NCBI RefSeq assembly: GCF_000757725.1 | Contig: NZ_JJMU01000021.1 | Span: 144,185-208,184 of the forward strand | DNA: 64,000 bases | Direction: 5' to 3' | Source: Sphingobacterium deserti | GTDB taxonomy: Bacteria; Bacteroidota; Bacteroidia; Sphingobacteriales; Sphingobacteriaceae | Shown: piece by piece, positions 15,688 through 26,482 of the stretch | Layout of the letters: every line of letters begins with the position of its first letter | Position numbering within the stretch: the first letter of the stretch is position 1 | The notes under the pieces: model-generated | The model's input: only the letters and a program-made list of their open reading frames with translations | Databases searched by the model: none | Told to the model about the DNA's origin: nothing | Translations under genes and position numbers: made by a program

Positions 15688-17157
15688 ATGAGCAAGCAAA
15701 CAGACGATTTTTTCAAAAATATTATCTCGCACGCGAAGGAATATGGATTTGTATTCCCTTCTAGTGAAATTTACGACGGCTTAAGCGCGGTTTACGATTA
15801 CGGCCAGCTGGGTTCTGAACTGAAGAACAACTTAAAAACCTATTGGTGGAAATCTATGGTGCAGCTAAACGAAAATATTGTCGGTATCGATGCCGCAATA
15901 TTTATGCACCCCACAACATGGAAAGCTTCCGGGCACGTGGATGGCTTTAACGATCCCATGATCGACAACAAAGATTCCAAGAAACGTTACCGCGCCGATC
16001 AGCTGATTGAAGATAAGATAGATCGCTACGAGAAAGATGGGAAAACGGAAAAAGCTGCTCTACTGCAGAAAGATCTGGATGATGCGTTAAACGCAGATGA
16101 TCTTGCCCGATTGAAGACAATTATTGAGGAGCATAATATCGTATGCGCGATATCGGGCACTAAAAACTGGACGGATGTACGCCAGTTTAACCTGATGTTT
16201 GCCACGCAGATGGGTGCGATGGCCGATGGTGCAGAGCAAGTTTATTTAAGGCCAGAAACGGCACAAGGTATATTTGTCAACTTTCTGAATGTGCAAAAAA
16301 CCGGGCGCATGAAAATTCCGTTCGGTATCGCCCAAATTGGAAAAGCTTTCCGTAATGAAGTTATCGCGCGGCAATTCATTATGCGTATGCGCGAATTCGA
16401 ACAGATGGAAATGCAGTTTTTCGTTCGCCCAGGATCTGAATTGGAGTGGTATGCGAAATGGAAAGAGGCTCGCCTGAAGTGGCATCTAGCATTAGGATCA
16501 AACCCGGATAAGTACCGCTATCACGATCACGTAAAACTTGCGCACTACGCTAATGCCGCAGTAGATATTGAATATCAATTTCCGTTTGGATTTAAAGAGG
16601 TGGAAGGTATCCACTCCCGCACGGACTTCGACTTGAAGCAACATCAGGAATTTTCGAAGAAGAAAATGCAGTATTTTGATCCGGAGATCAATCAGAATTA
16701 TATCCCTTACGTTATCGAGACTTCCATCGGCTTGGATCGCTTATTCTTAACTGTTTTGGCAAACTCGCTTGAACAGGAAGATTTATCGACACCAGAGAAA
16801 CAAGACTCTCGCGTCGTATTAAAGTTTCATCCGGCTATCGCTCCTATAAAAGCAGCCATCTTGCCTTTAACAAAGAAGGACGGCTTACCGGAAAAAGCGC
16901 GTGAGATCTTGGCGAAACTGAAGTTCGATTTCAACATGAACTACGATGAGAAAGATGCGATTGGTAAACGCTACCGCCGTCAAGACGCAATAGGTACCCC
17001 ATTCTGTATCACCGTAGATTACCAAACACTGGAAGACAACACCGTTACTATACGTCACCGCGACAGCATGGAGCAGGAACGTGTGCCTGCTGCTGAACTA
17101 GGCAAGATAATTGGAGACCTGGTGAGCTGGAATAACTTGCTCGAAAAACTTGTATAG
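15688..17157 (+). CDS. glyS: Glycyl-tRNA synthetase (single-chain, eukaryote/archaeal-type)
   Basis: Charges tRNA-Gly with glycine. Class II motifs are present: motif 2 region IAQIGKAFRNEV, the RPETAQGIFVNF signature, and motif 3 ETSIGLDRLFL; a C-terminal anticodon-binding domain starts near residue 380 (HPAIAPIKAAILPL). 489 aa matches the homodimeric alpha2 enzyme rather than the alpha2-beta2 form. The ATG at 15688 was chosen over a TTG at 15679 because it opens the conserved MSKQTDDFFKNIISHAKEYG segment. Followed by a strong hairpin shared with the convergent gene. Confidence 0.96.
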   Translation: MSKQTDDFFKNIISHAKEYGFVFPSSEIYDGLSAVYDYGQLGSELKNNLKTYWWKSMVQLNENIVGIDAAIFMHPTTWKASGHVDGFNDPMIDNKDSKKRYRADQLIEDKIDRYEKDGKTEKAALLQKDLDDALNADDLARLKTIIEEHNIVCAISGTKNWTDVRQFNLMFATQMGAMADGAEQVYLRPETAQGIFVNFLNVQKTGRMKIPFGIAQIGKAFRNEVIARQFIMRMREFEQMEMQFFVRPGSELEWYAKWKEARLKWHLALGSNPDKYRYHDHVKLAHYANAAVDIEYQFPFGFKEVEGIHSRTDFDLKQHQEFSKKKMQYFDPEINQNYIPYVIETSIGLDRLFLTVLANSLEQEDLSTPEKQDSRVVLKFHPAIAPIKAAILPLTKKDGLPEKAREILAKLKFDFNMNYDEKDAIGKRYRRQDAIGTPFCITVDYQTLEDNTVTIRHRDSMEQERVPAAELGKIIGDLVSWNNLLEKLV

Positions 17158-17195
17158 AGGATCAACAGCAAGTAAAGCGACCCTAATTTTCAAAA

Positions 17196-17244
17196 CAGAC
17201 GGTCTACGACCTATACTCCTACTGTATAGGTTGTAGGCCGTCTG
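17196..17244 (-). terminator. Long hairpin terminator between convergent genes
   Basis: 21-nt arms (17196-17216 and 17224-17244) pair throughout with two G-U pairs and a 7-nt loop. A TTTTGAAAATT run follows on the minus strand, so it best terminates the minus-strand lipoprotein gene, but it can also stop transcription from glyS. Confidence 0.85.
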
Positions 17245-17277
17245 CTACATAGCACAACTACGACTCGCTATTAAAAA

Positions 17278-18762
17278 TTAGTCAAATGATGAGATTTCCT
17301 GCCCGTCCCAATCTTCATTAAAGAGTATCTGGAAATTTGCGCCAGCTTCATTATTCGGTAGTAACGCCCCCCTGAAGATTAGCAGCATGTTATTTCTTAC
17401 GGCACTTGATACTTCGAAACTTCGCAACAACGCATCTCCGGCATCGTAAGCATTCACCCTATAGGTTAAAGGAAAAGGCGTACTTACCTCACCAATGAAT
17501 TGATGGAAAGAAATACTCTGATCGGCAGGAACGAATTCTGGATAGACGACGATCTCTGATTGATCAAGAATAGGGTTAGCAAGCGACATATTAAAAGGGG
17601 CATAGAACTCCGGATCATGTCGTCTGGTAATACTGAGCTTTTCGACCTTTCCCAAATCTGCCGCATCGGTAAACTCGAACTTCACTTGACTGAAATAGCG
17701 CCGTAATATAATCTCCCGCTCCATATCCCCCGAAACAGTGAACGTATCCAGTACCCCGAATATCCTCGCCTGATGATTGGAAAAGCGATTGCCAATGTAA
17801 AGCGACGATGCCGCCACTGCCTCGGGTACCATTAAGTTTTCTCGGGATTCATTGCTGACATACGAGGCAATGTAGTCCCCAGCGGGAAGTGACAAGGAGA
17901 AATCAGCAAGACTTCGTTCTGAAAAATCATATACTCCTGAGGCGACGAGATCTTTACTGTCGGCCTCATAAATATGGTAGTGCAAGGCTTTTATTGGCGC
18001 ATCGCCCCGCAACCCCGTCACTCCAGTCAACCGGATATTATCTAGCTTCACGACAGACGTCGCTTCCCGGTAATCGCTGGCTTCACCTCTAAAACCAGCT
18101 TTTGGCACAAGCTTCAAGAACAGGTTGCGTCGCAAATCAAGATGCAAGGATTCCAGCGGAAAAACAAACGTGCTTCTGGCATGCGCAGTATTGGTATTAC
18201 TAAATTGATTGTCCTCGCTGAGGACGGTATAGTTTCGCCCATCTTGTGAATAAGACAACGAAAAGGCTTTGGGGCCTGTGCCCGAAGAGCTGATATCCAA
18301 ACCGAAAGACTGCACTTGAGCAACCCCAGACAACGGCATTTTTAAGACAATTTCAGTTGCACCGCTGATTGTTAATCCGAAGCCGGCATTGAACGTATCA
18401 AAACCCCAACCTGTAGCAAAGGTTTCTGGAATTTGGCCGTCATTAAAGGTAATGGATGAGCCGCCAGCTACAAATATATCGGGCTCTAGCGTCGATTGAT
18501 TAAAAGACCAATAGTAGAGGTAGCCCTCTTGGCCAGATTGGGGTGAGCGCAATGTTGTAGCATTGCTAAATAGGTTTGTCTGCGCCCGCAAATTGCTACG
18601 CAATGGGCGGATAAGCTGATCAAATTCCTGGAACTTGACCGCTACAGTATACCTTTCTTTACCATCGTGTTTTGAATCGAAATCTTTCTTACAAGAACTG
18701 GCATGAACGATGATAAGTAAAATAGAAAAGCTATACCATAATAAGTGGGTTAGTTTTTTCAT
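17278..18762 (-). CDS. Lipoprotein, possibly FimB/Mfa2-type fimbrial anchor with an inserted jelly-roll domain
   Basis: 494-aa lipoprotein with C24 in the lipobox (HASSC). The C-terminal half (strands such as RYFSQVKFEFTDAAD, then VRNNMLLIFRGALLP) resembles FimB/Mfa2 fimbrial anchor proteins of Bacteroidota. Residues of about 80-190 (YLYYWSFNQSTLEPDIF, FGLDISSSGTGPKAF, LSYSQDGRNYTVLS) instead resemble the extracellular beta-sandwich found in secreted Bacteroidota adhesins. So it is likely a surface adhesin or pilus anchor, but I do not recognise the family with certainty. Monocistronic by layout, with a 129-bp gap to the upstream gene. Confidence 0.5.
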   Translation of the reverse strand: MKKLTHLLWYSFSILLIIVHASSCKKDFDSKHDGKERYTVAVKFQEFDQLIRPLRSNLRAQTNLFSNATTLRSPQSGQEGYLYYWSFNQSTLEPDIFVAGGSSITFNDGQIPETFATGWGFDTFNAGFGLTISGATEIVLKMPLSGVAQVQSFGLDISSSGTGPKAFSLSYSQDGRNYTVLSEDNQFSNTNTAHARSTFVFPLESLHLDLRRNLFLKLVPKAGFRGEASDYREATSVVKLDNIRLTGVTGLRGDAPIKALHYHIYEADSKDLVASGVYDFSERSLADFSLSLPAGDYIASYVSNESRENLMVPEAVAASSLYIGNRFSNHQARIFGVLDTFTVSGDMEREIILRRYFSQVKFEFTDAADLGKVEKLSITRRHDPEFYAPFNMSLANPILDQSEIVVYPEFVPADQSISFHQFIGEVSTPFPLTYRVNAYDAGDALLRSFEVSSAVRNNMLLIFRGALLPNNEAGANFQILFNEDWDGQEISSFD

Positions 18763-18891
18763 ATTACTTTACTTTAGCAAGTTGTAATTGGTAAACCGAA
18801 ACTAACACTTATTAAAAGCTCCTACAACTAATCAAGAAATATAAGAGATATTAAACGACTAAAAACGGAAACACTAAATTTGCTTTGCTTG

Positions 18892-20070
18892 CTATGGCGT
18901 CAGCTCCTCCTTAAGCTTGCTTTCCAGCCTCCCATCCAATGGATACGTAAAGTTATAGTTTTTGATAGAAAGATCAGCGGCGTTAACGAGCATGTAGTGT
19001 GGCAAAGTTCGCACGGCATAATTCCTCACGACGAAATCCTGGTCCGTCGCATTTAGCCGGTAATTATGCTGGCCTAATAACAGGGCTTTACTGGCCTTTT
19101 CCCAAGCATCAAAATCCTTTTCCCAGGTCAGGAAGATAGGTGTAATGTTAAGCTTTTTCAGTGCGGCGGAGCTATCTTTAATCAGCTGAATATCCGACTT
19201 CGCTTCCTTGTTCCAACTTCCCCAGAAAACAAATAACAAGGTACCCTGATTCTTAAACGCCGATAAATTTAAGCTATCACCTTGTACATTCCGCGGATGC
19301 ATATCGGGAAAGTCAGGCATCTTATCGTAAAAATTCACAACTTCATCGACCTTCGTAGCGACTTGCTTGTATAGCGATAAGCCCTTTAAGCTGTCTGGCA
19401 CGGTTGTTAAGATGGTCTGGTAAGTTTTATAATTGCTCTTATTAATTTTATCCTCTTTTATCAAATAAAGTTTGAAAGCGTCCGCAATCTTGTCATCCTG
19501 CAGATAGCGGTGCTTCAACTTCTCGGGCTGTTCTTTTCTTTCGCGATCAATCTTCTCCGAGCGTTCCACAGCTGCTTGGTAAGTTTTCGGATTGTCTAAT
19601 GCGGATCGCAAGGCAGCATATTTGGCATTAAAGGTTGCTATATCTTGTTTCAAAATCTCCTGCATCTGTTGGTAGTCTTTCGTAGCCGCTGAATTCGTTT
19701 CAAAAAGTCCTGCTTGCAGGGCTCCTGCCGAGGCTTGCCCCTTAAACTTATACGTCTTGCCATTTTCGAGAAAGACCTTAAACTTTTGCTTTTGGATCAC
19801 TAGGTTGTAGAAGTTTGGCTCTGCCAACTCACCATGAAGCTCAAATCGTCCGTCCAGCACCTCTCCGGACAACAGCGGCTGCATGCTGTTGTCATCGGAA
19901 TTGATAAACACCTTCGTACTATCTGGCAGTAAAACATCGCCCGTGATATGCACGTTAACAAGGTTTGGAAAAACCGTAGTATCTTGTGATGAGCCAGCTT
20001 GCTGAGCAGGTTGCTGGCAACTTAAAGAACAAATAATCAACAGGCTAGCAAAGACAAAAAAAGTTTTCAT
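18892..20070 (-). CDS. DUF4369/thioredoxin-fold lipoprotein lacking CXXC
   Basis: Lipoprotein (C18, lipobox SLSC) with an N-terminal DUF4369-like domain (VHITGDVLLPDSTKVFINSD), a helical middle and a C-terminal AhpC/TlpA thioredoxin-like domain (TLLFVFWGSWNKEAKSD ... RTLPHYMLV). Where TlpA/ResA have WCxxC this protein has W-G-S-W-N-K (about residues 283-288), with no cysteine, while the cis-Pro loop TLPH is kept. It is therefore unlikely to be a disulfide reductase; a binding or structural role is more likely. I start at the ATG at 20070, where the lipoprotein signal begins. Nine bp or so beyond the longer frame lies the GH95 gene, so it is the third gene of the fucosidase operon. Confidence 0.85.
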   Translation of the reverse strand: MKTFFVFASLLIICSLSCQQPAQQAGSSQDTTVFPNLVNVHITGDVLLPDSTKVFINSDDNSMQPLLSGEVLDGRFELHGELAEPNFYNLVIQKQKFKVFLENGKTYKFKGQASAGALQAGLFETNSAATKDYQQMQEILKQDIATFNAKYAALRSALDNPKTYQAAVERSEKIDRERKEQPEKLKHRYLQDDKIADAFKLYLIKEDKINKSNYKTYQTILTTVPDSLKGLSLYKQVATKVDEVVNFYDKMPDFPDMHPRNVQGDSLNLSAFKNQGTLLFVFWGSWNKEAKSDIQLIKDSSAALKKLNITPIFLTWEKDFDAWEKASKALLLGQHNYRLNATDQDFVVRNYAVRTLPHYMLVNAADLSIKNYNFTYPLDGRLESKLKEELTP

Positions 20071-20118
20071 AACAAGTCCAATTTTTATAAAAATAATAAA
20101 ATTGAACATAAGTATATG

Positions 20119-22443
20119 CTATAATTTTTCCATCCGTTCTTCCCCATTAACAAGGAGCTTTACACGGGCTCCTTTCTTTCCGTGAATTTTATAGTCTTTT
20201 ACCTTTCCCTCTTCCCAGACGATATCTACTGCATAATTTCCCCGCGCCTTAAGCCCTTTCACCTTCCCGCTTTTCCATAGTTTGGGCAGCGCCGGCAGCA
20301 GATGAACATAGCCATCATGCGACTGCAGGAGCATCTCAGCAATACCAGCTGATCCACCAAAGTTCCCATCGATCTGGAACGGGGGGTGTGCACAAAACAG
20401 GTTAGGGTAAGTACCCGCCCCTACGCCATCGTAACTTGTCTCGTCAGCAAAGGCAGGCTTTAACAGCTGCCGTAAAATTTCCAGTGCATGATTGCCATCG
20501 TGAAGCCTCGCCCAAAAGAGTATTTTCCAAGCTCGCGACCAACCTGTCCCTTCGTCTCCGCGAACTTCTAATGTTTTTCGCGCGGCCACCGCCCACTCTG
20601 GCGATGTGACGGGCGATATAAAGGATGCCGGATAAAGACCGTAAAGGTGTGATACATGCCTATGTGTCGGCTCCACTTCTTCATAATCTTCCAGCCATTC
20701 CATCACGCGACCAGAGGCACTTACAATGACCGGAGGCGGCACATCACGCAGTTGATCTGTTAATTTCTGCGCAAAGGGATCCTTCAGTTCCAAGATCTCA
20801 TTTGCTTTGCACACCGACTCAAAAAGTTCGCGAACAATTTGATTATCGATTGTGGGTCCCATAGCTACTGATGCCGTTTTGCCGTTTGCCAATCGAAAGG
20901 CGTTTTCAGGGGACACTGAAGGCGATGTTACCCACCATCCTGAACCGGGATCGCGCACCAATGTGGCCTGATAAAACTCGGCGGCACCTTTCAAAACCGG
21001 ATAAATTTCTGCCAGGTATTTTTTATCTTGGGTAAATAAGAAATGCTCCCAAAGGTGATTACAGAGCCATCCGGAAGCGGTGCTTGCCCCCCAGGAGGCT
21101 TGCTCACCGGGCGCTGTGTAACCCCAAACATTTGTCATCATATAGACCACCCAACCTGGGGCATCATAATATGCCTTTGCCGTTTTTGTGCCTGATATGG
21201 CTAGCCTCTTAATTAAATTTATAAAAGGAGTATGGTACTCTGATAAATTTCCAGTCTCTACACCCCAGTGGTTCATTTGTGCATTGATATTCAGATGGTA
21301 ATCGCCGTTCCAAGGGGTCTGTATTTCGTGTGCCCAAAGCCCTTGTAGGTTAGGCGGGAGCGCGTCCTTCACATGGGGAGCCGCACTGCATATATTTAAG
21401 TACCGGCCAAACTGATAATATAGCGCAGCCATGCCGTTATCCTGACTCGGATTGTCGTAAAAATTGCGGATACGGACATCCGTTGGCTGGTTCTGCTTGC
21501 TTTGCGCATCATCCAACTGTAAAGAAACCCTTTCAAATACGGGGCTGTACTTCTTCTGATGTTGATCCAACAACTTGCGGTATCGCCAGGTTCCTGCCCC
21601 CTGCAGCATCTCGTCGTTTACCGTTTTTGGATCATGTTTATAATAATCTGTCGATAACGTGATATAAATCAATACCTCATCAGCCTGCTTGACAATAATT
21701 TGGTGGTCGTATACTAGTTTCGTGCCGCCCTTTGCCAAGACCTTAACCTTTCCAGCGAAAGCCATTCCTTTTCCTCCAAATCCATTCGGTAAATTTCCCG
21801 ACCAAGTCATGTCCTCTTGCGTGACATGCATATCGGCGATATTTTCATCCCGATAGAAATGCGTCGCAAACGTAATGGCATTTTTTTTCGTTGCGGAGAG
21901 CCGTATTATGGCTATATTTTTATCAAACGATGTGAAATACTCCCGCAAATACTGCGTATCTCCGGCTTTAAAAGATGTTGTCGCTATTGCTTTTGAAAGA
22001 TCTAACGTTCGTTTATAAGCCGACACCTCCCCTTCGATAGTATGCAGAAAGTTGAGGAAGCCGAAATTTTGAAAAGAACCATAAGGTGCTGAAGCCCCGG
22101 CACCATGACCCGATCCCAAGCCTTTACACACGAAGTTTGTATTAACCAAGTGCTCAGCAAGGTCATTTTTCCCTTCTAACAGCAGTTGCTGAATGCTACC
22201 GAGACTTTGGTGGGCATTGTAATTATTAGGATCTTCAGGACTGCCAGACCACATCGAAATTTCGTTGAGCACGATGGATTCATCATGCACATGGCCATTC
22301 GGCATCATCCCGATTTGTCCATTTCCCAAGGGGACACTTTCCTCCCATCGCGCAGCCGGTTTATCATACCACATTGTGAGATCTTGGCCATAGGCTGCGC
22401 CAAAAATTAGGAAAGAAAGAACGAAAAGAAGATTCCTACGCAT
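20119..22443 (-). CDS. Glycoside hydrolase family 95, alpha-L-fucosidase
   Basis: Secreted inverting fucosidase, typically cleaving alpha-1,2-linked L-fucose from glycans. Signal peptide [21 protein letters not shown]-terminal beta-sandwich typical of the family ([21 protein letters not shown]), then an (alpha/alpha)6 barrel with [17 protein letters not shown] (paired Asn), [10 protein letters not shown] (likely general-acid Glu) and [19 protein letters not shown]. 774 aa, normal. Galactosidase members exist in GH95, so linkage is not fixed. Lies 8 bp after the GH29 gene, in one operon, so both probably act on the same fucosylated glycan. Confidence 0.93.
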   Translation of the reverse strand: MRRNLLFVLSFLIFGAAYGQDLTMWYDKPAARWEESVPLGNGQIGMMPNGHVHDESIVLNEISMWSGSPEDPNNYNAHQSLGSIQQLLLEGKNDLAEHLVNTNFVCKGLGSGHGAGASAPYGSFQNFGFLNFLHTIEGEVSAYKRTLDLSKAIATTSFKAGDTQYLREYFTSFDKNIAIIRLSATKKNAITFATHFYRDENIADMHVTQEDMTWSGNLPNGFGGKGMAFAGKVKVLAKGGTKLVYDHQIIVKQADEVLIYITLSTDYYKHDPKTVNDEMLQGAGTWRYRKLLDQHQKKYSPVFERVSLQLDDAQSKQNQPTDVRIRNFYDNPSQDNGMAALYYQFGRYLNICSAAPHVKDALPPNLQGLWAHEIQTPWNGDYHLNINAQMNHWGVETGNLSEYHTPFINLIKRLAISGTKTAKAYYDAPGWVVYMMTNVWGYTAPGEQASWGASTASGWLCNHLWEHFLFTQDKKYLAEIYPVLKGAAEFYQATLVRDPGSGWWVTSPSVSPENAFRLANGKTASVAMGPTIDNQIVRELFESVCKANEILELKDPFAQKLTDQLRDVPPPVIVSASGRVMEWLEDYEEVEPTHRHVSHLYGLYPASFISPVTSPEWAVAARKTLEVRGDEGTGWSRAWKILFWARLHDGNHALEILRQLLKPAFADETSYDGVGAGTYPNLFCAHPPFQIDGNFGGSAGIAEMLLQSHDGYVHLLPALPKLWKSGKVKGLKARGNYAVDIVWEEGKVKDYKIHGKKGARVKLLVNGEERMEKL

Positions 22444-22451
22444 GTAACTGC

Positions 22452-24338
22452 TTATTTAAATAAAGTGAAGGCTGCTACAGAGAACGATTTCCCGACGGTT
22501 TCCTTAGGCGTAAATCGAAGGAATTTAAACCTGAATGCAGGTTCGAAATGAATAGCCTGCTCTACAGGATTTGCCTGAATGTTAGAAAATTCCCCAGCTT
22601 TGATCGTTTCCCATTTCTTGCCATCGCTACTCCCTGCTATTTCATAGTTTAACACAAGTCCTTCCTTATTGCCATCCTGCCGTGGCAAATAAGCAAGAGC
22701 AGTAATAGGTTGATCCAATTCAAATACAACACCATCACTAAATGCAGTGATACTTTCAAAAGTACCGGCCCGCCCATCGAAAGCTTTCACCAAGCGATTC
22801 TTGCTCTTCACCCGAAATTCTTTCGCGGAAAGCGCTGTCTTCACCGCAGCAGCTTCATCGTATGAGAAAGGTTCGGTAAATTCCTTGTACAGCCCAAGTT
22901 CACTGAGTGTAGGTGCTACCGGCGCGTAGATTTTAAGCTTAAGCTTGGATGCCTTTACTGGGGTTTTCAACTTAATCAAGCGGTTGGCTCCAATGCTGGT
23001 AGCAGATGCAAGGTTTTGCCATGTTCCTCTATCATTCACTTGAATTACCACACTATCTATCCGTTGCCCTAGTTTTATGTTTTCTCGCAATTGGATAATA
23101 TCAAACTCTTTTTCTCCACGCAATGTTACTTCTAATTCAGGAGTTAGCACATTATCATCAGAAGCGTAATAGCTATAGCGGTCATTATCGAGTATCCATT
23201 TTGCCGCGAATTTTTCCGAATTGGCACGCACGTTAGATGCTACTATCGTCGCATCTTTTGCTAAATTATCTGCAAACGTTTTGCTTACTTTTTCACCAAA
23301 TGCTGCCAAAGACTTCACATCGTTTTTATGAAGGTAACCATCTGGCATGGGCGCTAAGCCGAGGTTCATATTTCCACCACGCCCGACAGATTTCAGGTAG
23401 ATTTCAAAAAGCTGATCAGGCGTTTTGACGTTGGCATCTTGGTCTGCATGATAAAACCATCCTGCGCGATGCGGCACATCACATTCTGCTGGAATCCAAT
23501 GCGTCCCGTTGCGCGTCCCAGAGGGCGACTCACTATAATCAGCTTGTCCTGGTACAGCAGGTTTGCCATCTATACCTTTGGGCGTAAATGTGGCCCAGCT
23601 GGTCTCATCGGCAAAGCCATGCTCGTTTCCTACCCAACGCATATCAGGCCCGACATCAGAGAATATCATCGCCATAGGTTGCTTTGCACGTACAATAGGC
23701 CAGGTTTTTTCATGCCATGCGTAGTAGGTGGTCCTGTCAATCGTCCGCTTTTCGTTTCGTCCGCCGTAATAACCATCTCCGCCGTTGGCTCCATCGTGCC
23801 AAGATGTAAACAACGCTCCATATTGCGTCATCAACTCCGTCAATTGCTCACGATAAGCCTCCGCATAAGCAGGTGTGCCATAGCGCACATCATTCCGATC
23901 CCAGGCCGATAGGTAAACACCGAATTTCAGGCCTTGCTCGTGACTGGCTTCCATAAATTCTTTCACCATATCGCCTTTTCCCTTTTTATAGGGAGAGCTT
24001 GCTATGCTATAATCGGTCGTAGCCGTGGGCCATAAGCAAAATCCGTCGTGATGCTTGGCGACGGATATCAGCCCTTTAAACCCGCCTGCTGCCGCAGCAG
24101 TGGCAATCTGCTTCGCATCAAATTGCTGCGGATTAAAAATAGCAGGATCAGCATCGCCAAAACCCCACTCTTTATTTTGAAAGGTAGTCGGCGTAAAGTG
24201 TATCAGGCAATATGTTTCCATCTCGTGCCAGCGCAGTTGACGTTCGGAAGGCAATGCGCCGTAAGGTCTAGGCCCATCTTGCGCATGGATCATGGCAGGA
24301 AACATCAGCGAAAGCAAAAACGATTTATATCTTTTCAT
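22452..24338 (-). CDS. Glycoside hydrolase family 29, alpha-L-fucosidase with discoidin-like C-terminus
   Basis: Retaining alpha-L-fucosidase, secreted (signal [20 protein letters not shown]). Family signatures: [36 protein letters not shown], and TSWHDGANG, where the Asp of W-x-D-G is the catalytic nucleophile. Two C-terminal beta domains follow from about residue 370; the second ([15 protein letters not shown] ... [16 protein letters not shown]) looks like an F5/8 type C (discoidin) module. 628 aa. First gene of the fucosidase operon. GH29 often handles alpha-1,3/1,4 or less specific linkages, complementing GH95. Confidence 0.93.
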   Translation of the reverse strand: MKRYKSFLLSLMFPAMIHAQDGPRPYGALPSERQLRWHEMETYCLIHFTPTTFQNKEWGFGDADPAIFNPQQFDAKQIATAAAAGGFKGLISVAKHHDGFCLWPTATTDYSIASSPYKKGKGDMVKEFMEASHEQGLKFGVYLSAWDRNDVRYGTPAYAEAYREQLTELMTQYGALFTSWHDGANGGDGYYGGRNEKRTIDRTTYYAWHEKTWPIVRAKQPMAMIFSDVGPDMRWVGNEHGFADETSWATFTPKGIDGKPAVPGQADYSESPSGTRNGTHWIPAECDVPHRAGWFYHADQDANVKTPDQLFEIYLKSVGRGGNMNLGLAPMPDGYLHKNDVKSLAAFGEKVSKTFADNLAKDATIVASNVRANSEKFAAKWILDNDRYSYYASDDNVLTPELEVTLRGEKEFDIIQLRENIKLGQRIDSVVIQVNDRGTWQNLASATSIGANRLIKLKTPVKASKLKLKIYAPVAPTLSELGLYKEFTEPFSYDEAAAVKTALSAKEFRVKSKNRLVKAFDGRAGTFESITAFSDGVVFELDQPITALAYLPRQDGNKEGLVLNYEIAGSSDGKKWETIKAGEFSNIQANPVEQAIHFEPAFRFKFLRFTPKETVGKSFSVAAFTLFK

Positions 24339-24474
24339 TATAAATTACTTGAGTCAGTGAAAATAGCAATAAATTATGAAATGTGCCTTACAGGCTACTT
24401 TTTGAAAAGAACACGTTCCCTGCACCAAATAGGTTGCTCTTGTTGCCACACATAAGACAACTTATCTAAAAAAG

Positions 24475-24514
24475 CCAAAAGAGCATACTCGGGTTGCTCG
24501 AGATGCTCTTTTGG
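24475..24514 (-). terminator. Intrinsic terminator of the fimbrillin-like operon
   Basis: Perfect 12-bp arms CCAAAAGAGCAT (24475-24486) and ATGCTCTTTTGG (24503-24514) with extra inner pairing CTCG/CGAG, followed on the minus strand by CTTTTTTAG. Located 40 bp after the stop of the lipoprotein at 24554. Confidence 0.92.
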
Positions 24515-24553
24515 AAGTAATCGGATGTGCTATGACCGTTTTGCTATAGAAGA

Positions 24554-26449
24554 TTAGTTTATGCCAAAAAATTCAGCACGCATAACGGCCCAGGCCATGG
24601 CGTTGGCAAAAACGACAGAATTATAAACGCTTAAGCTTCCTGCAGCATGTCCGTTGCCTCCAACTCCGTAACTGCTTTTCTTTACAGGGAAGTCGTTTTG
24701 ATCCGTGGCGAAAGGAAAAGCAATTAATGAAGGCACGTTGCCACGTGCAGAAGTATTGGAAAGAAAACCACCGTCACCTATCCAAAATAAATTAAGACTA
24801 TTATGTTTAAACATCGTAGCACCCGTACGGGCCGTAGTTGAATTTACGGCTGAGGCGCCAGAGTAAATCGTTACATCACTTGCAGGAAGTCCTTCCAAGA
24901 TAGTTGTAAGAGATGCATCTTCACCCCAAGCGCGAGACCGTATATCGCCAAATGGACCATTAAGAATTATATCATCATGGTTTGCCAAAGGGAATACATA
25001 GCCGCCACCACCAACAGACCCTCTCTGAATACTAGTTGTATTAAAAACGTTCTTCAGGTAATCTAGATGGGCGTTTTGTTCTGGTATGCCACCGGCGTTA
25101 TCCGTAAAGAGTAACACCACGCCCCCAGCCCTGGTATAGTCAGCCAAAGCCTCTATCTCGGCCCTACTCATATTGTAGTAGACTGCCATAAGTATAATAT
25201 CAGGCTTAACCGCGGCATTTAGCTGCGAGAGTAGCCGGCCATCTGCGTTTACAGTAACATGTGTAAAAGGCTGCATTTTAACTAGGCTGCTCGAAAGGTT
25301 TCCAAAGTTTCTGGAATTTGCAAGCATATTATAGGAGGCCATATCACTGGCAGAATACCCAAAACCAGCAACCCGACCAACATGGACCATTTTTTTTGTT
25401 TTTAGCACCTTCCACAAGTTCAAATTTGCTATTGCTTCCTTACCTATGGCAGGGTTGTACGGCCCAAAACTCGATCGCATAGGTGCAGCGTCAGTAACGA
25501 CATCTTCAGTAGTTCCATTAGGATACTTTACGGAGAGTGACGAAATCTGGATAGTGATAGCGCGTAGCTTATCAGGATCTGCAGTATAAAAGGTCGCAAC
25601 CTTGAGATTTTTCGAACTTGGATCCGCATCTTGAAAATCGATCTCACTAGTAGAAAGTGAAACTAAATTTCCAGTAAGGCCGGTTCTTAAATCAAAGGTG
25701 CCAGACCGCACATAATCGGCAGTTTCCAACGCAGCCCTCACATGCACGATGTCTGCATACATGCCTTCCGTATTGAGGGACAGCGATATTTTAGCGAGTT
25801 TGTGCGCAAACGTGATAAGCAGTGGAACCTGTTGCTGTGCCGCGGTGACAGAGCCAGATGCGTACAGTAACTCGGTGTCGGTAGGAGTGTTTATAGTAGG
25901 CGATGCAGTGCTCGCTGGCAAAGGAACATCCTTTGTATTGTTATACGAGTAAGCGATCCAATTGTATTCCTGGCTTTTCACGACATCAATTTCAAGCTTT
26001 GTTCCAGCCGTAGCAACATAGGATCTGTAAAATGTGCCGCTTGCTTTTTCATACAGCAGGATTCTATATTTCATCCCTTCCGCCATGACTTGACGCGCCG
26101 TATTGCCTCGATTAGATTGCATGGAAACAACACGATCAACCTTCTGATTTCGGGAAGTGACCGCTCCAGCAGCAAGGTTTTTTTCATCTGATACAGCTTG
26201 AACTAAAATGCCGGAAGATAAAGATCTTATGGGGGCTTCACGTTTTTCAAAACTAGGCTGCGAAGTCGTCGCCAGACGCTGCATCTTTGCTGCAGGAACA
26301 TCAATTGCCAAGTCTTCAATCCCCCCAACCTCTACGGTTAATCTGACTGTATTCGCATCTATTGGCCCATCTTCACCCAGTTTACCCGAACAGGAGAGCA
26401 AAGAGAATAGGCTGCTAAAAATCAGTAAAAAGCTAACAAATACTTTCAT
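24554..26449 (-). CDS. Fimbrillin-like lipoprotein fused to a ThuA/GATase-like C-terminal domain
   Basis: 631-aa lipoprotein (C20, lipobox SLLSC). Residues of about 25-345 look like a Bacteroidota fimbrillin (Mfa1/FimA-like): RYRILLYEKASGTFYRSY-type strand, then PLLITFAHKLAKISLSLN and a FGPYNPA segment. From about residue 350 the protein changes to an alpha/beta region (MVHVGRVAGFGYSASD; PDIILMAVYYNMSRAEIEALADYTRAGGVVLLFTDN; LFWIGDGGFLS) that resembles the ThuA or glutamine-amidotransferase-like fold used by Bacteroidota carbohydrate-related proteins. No catalytic Cys is evident. Probably surface exposed; adhesion or glycan binding is an inference. It is co-transcribed with the small gene upstream (33-bp gap). 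Confidence 0.6.
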   Translation of the reverse strand: MKVFVSFLLIFSSLFSLLSCSGKLGEDGPIDANTVRLTVEVGGIEDLAIDVPAAKMQRLATTSQPSFEKREAPIRSLSSGILVQAVSDEKNLAAGAVTSRNQKVDRVVSMQSNRGNTARQVMAEGMKYRILLYEKASGTFYRSYVATAGTKLEIDVVKSQEYNWIAYSYNNTKDVPLPASTASPTINTPTDTELLYASGSVTAAQQQVPLLITFAHKLAKISLSLNTEGMYADIVHVRAALETADYVRSGTFDLRTGLTGNLVSLSTSEIDFQDADPSSKNLKVATFYTADPDKLRAITIQISSLSVKYPNGTTEDVVTDAAPMRSSFGPYNPAIGKEAIANLNLWKVLKTKKMVHVGRVAGFGYSASDMASYNMLANSRNFGNLSSSLVKMQPFTHVTVNADGRLLSQLNAAVKPDIILMAVYYNMSRAEIEALADYTRAGGVVLLFTDNAGGIPEQNAHLDYLKNVFNTTSIQRGSVGGGGYVFPLANHDDIILNGPFGDIRSRAWGEDASLTTILEGLPASDVTIYSGASAVNSTTARTGATMFKHNSLNLFWIGDGGFLSNTSARGNVPSLIAFPFATDQNDFPVKKSSYGVGGNGHAAGSLSVYNSVVFANAMAWAVMRAEFFGIN

Positions 26450-26482
26450 TGCAAATAATAATTTTATTAATGTGTCTGTAGG

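Noticed and set aside
23439..23912. 157-codon ORF antisense to the GH29 gene
   Set aside because: Shadow frame of a clearly functional fucosidase.
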